Positions 63,211 to 64,000 of a stretch of 64,000 nt of DNA are shown here, one piece after another. Under the pieces are notes generated by a model. That model was given only the letters and a program-made list of their open reading frames with translations. It was not told the DNA's origin and ran no database searches. A program made the translations under genes and the position numbers. Source of the stretch: Martinezella rhizogenes (GTDB lineage Bacteria; Pseudomonadota; Alphaproteobacteria; Rhizobiales; Rhizobiaceae); contig NZ_SGNY01000005.1 of the NCBI RefSeq assembly GCF_007002745.1, positions 124,001-188,000 on the forward strand, written 5' to 3'. Position 1 is the stretch's first letter. The number at the start of each line of letters is the position of its first letter.

Positions 63211-63264
63211 TAACTTGAGAAAGTTAGTCCGGTATTGTAACTTTTTGCGGTTTTGTACAAAACC
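63211..63264. promoter_or_regulatory. Two palindromes in the siderophore receptor/binding-protein promoter
   Basis: TAACTT-GAGA-AAGTTA (63211-63226) and the perfect 16-bp palindrome GGTTTTGTACAAAACC (63249-63264), with TAACTTTTT between (63238-63246). They fill the divergent promoter and are candidate sites for the AraC protein or an iron regulator. Neither is a standard Irr or RirA box. Confidence 0.55.
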
Positions 63265-63368
63265 CCGGAAATTTCACCGCTGTTCGGGCGGCATCTCTTC
63301 CTTAGGCTTGACGGGGGCATGTGAAGCTGAGAGTTCAAGTCCACTTTTGAACCTTTGAGAGCTTCGTC

Positions 63369-64000
63369 ATGCTTCGTCCGTTCCGCTGCCTCGTGCCGGC
63401 CTTTGTGCTGTTTCTGTCGATAATCGCGCCAAATATGGCCTTGGCGGATGATGCGACGACCTATCCCATCGTCATCAAGCACGCCTTCGGTACGACGACG
63501 ATTGCAAAGAAGCCGCAGCGCGTCGCCACTGTCGCCTGGGCAAACCATGAGGTGCCGCTGGCGCTCGGCGTCGTGCCTGTCGGTTTCGCCGCCGCCAATT
63601 TCGGTGATGATGACGGCGATGGCCTGCTGCCCTGGGTGGCAAAGCGGCTCGCGGAACTCAAGGCGGACAAACCGGTTCTGTTTGACGAGGGTGATGGCAT
63701 CGATTTCGAGGCCGTGGCGGCAACGCAGCCGGATGTCATTCTCGCGGCCTATTCCGGTCTCAGCCAGTCTGACTATGATACGCTGAGCCAGATCGCGCCT
63801 GTGGTCGCCTATCCCGTTTCCCCGTGGGCGACGGACTGGCGCGAGATGATCCGGCTGAATAGCGCGGGCCTTGGCATGGCTGCGGAAGGTGAAGCGCTGA
63901 TCAAACGCATCGAGACGGAGATTGCCGAGGTGGTCGCCGGCCATCCGCAGCTGAAGGGCAAGTCGGCGATGTTCGTTACCCATCTCGACGCTACCAATCT
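63369..64000 (+). CDS. Iron-siderophore ABC binding protein, truncated by the window edge
   Basis: An open frame from ATG 63369 runs to the right edge without a stop (210 complete codons). It begins with a Sec signal (MLRPFRCLVPAFVLF, cut after MALA), then YPIVIKHAFGTTTIAKKPQRVATVAW, the typical FecB/FhuD-family start, with VPVGFAAANFGDD and FEAVAATQPDVILAAYSGLSQSDYDTLSQIAPVV. It binds ferric siderophore in the periplasm and hands it to an ABC permease, probably encoded beyond the window. It is divergent from the TonB receptor and presumably co-regulated. Confidence 0.9.
   Translation, partial: MLRPFRCLVPAFVLFLSIIAPNMALADDATTYPIVIKHAFGTTTIAKKPQRVATVAWANHEVPLALGVVPVGFAAANFGDDDGDGLLPWVAKRLAELKADKPVLFDEGDGIDFEAVAATQPDVILAAYSGLSQSDYDTLSQIAPVVAYPVSPWATDWREMIRLNSAGLGMAAEGEALIKRIETEIAEVVAGHPQLKGKSAMFVTHLDATN

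Overview
The window looks like a chromosomal segment of an alphaproteobacterium of the Rhizobiaceae, most likely an Agrobacterium tumefaciens/fabrum-group strain. The reasons are the high-GC compact gene style, an iron superoxide dismutase under a SoxR-type promoter, a divergent oxyR/catalase-peroxidase pair, a DUF47-pit phosphate operon with a PHO box arranged as in Sinorhizobium, a Ku/LigD cluster behind a GGAAC-N16-CGTT general-stress promoter, and Dpp-type sugar/peptide ABC systems. No tool was run; family calls come from reading motifs.

Layout. 1-6.2 kb: oxidative-stress and housekeeping genes (sodB, GNAT acetyltransferase, VOC protein, TetR/reductase pair, aldo-keto reductase/LysR pair, FAH-type hydratase). 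6.5-20.3 kb: a visibly AT-richer surface-polysaccharide island with an MsbA-like ABC exporter, a GT4 glycosyltransferase carrying a G10 tract, hldE and hldD for ADP-heptose, an isomerase-GmhB fusion, a methyltransferase-like/GT9 fusion with poly-A tracts in its linker, a second GT9-like protein and two methyltransferases. 20.5-23.7 kb: a UvrD-like helicase and a secreted alpha/beta hydrolase. 23.7-30.9 kb: a GntR-controlled divergon with an ABC importer (BCDF) on one side and regulator, mannonate-dehydratase-like enzyme and binding protein on the other; both sides share a 13-bp operator. 31-35 kb: an unknown membrane protein and an MHYT-PAS-GGDEF-EAL cyclic-di-GMP enzyme. 34.8-40.3 kb: a stress-promoter operon (SDR, 91-aa protein, Ku, LigD) facing a second Ku gene. 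40.3-42.7 kb: pit, its DUF47 partner and a Nudix hydrolase around a PHO box.

43-49.5 kb: an RND pump and adaptor divergent from a two-component system, followed by a DUF3313-like lipoprotein. 50.4-56.1 kb: a LacI-preceded operon encoding a di-iron membrane hydroxylase, Rieske ferredoxin, FAD reductase, sugar-type binding protein and TIM-barrel epimerase; it reads as an uncharacterised three-component monooxygenase tied to uptake of a small sugar-like compound. 56.2-59.5 kb: oxyR and katG. 59.5-64 kb: a 58-aa stress protein with a general-stress promoter, an AraC regulator, a TonB-dependent siderophore receptor and, running off the right edge, an iron-siderophore binding protein.

The most unusual material is in the heptose/LPS island (domain fusions, absence of gmhA, homopolymer tracts) and the hydroxylase operon. 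The regulatory sites I read with most confidence are the SoxR box, two general-stress promoters, the PHO box and the paired GntR operators.
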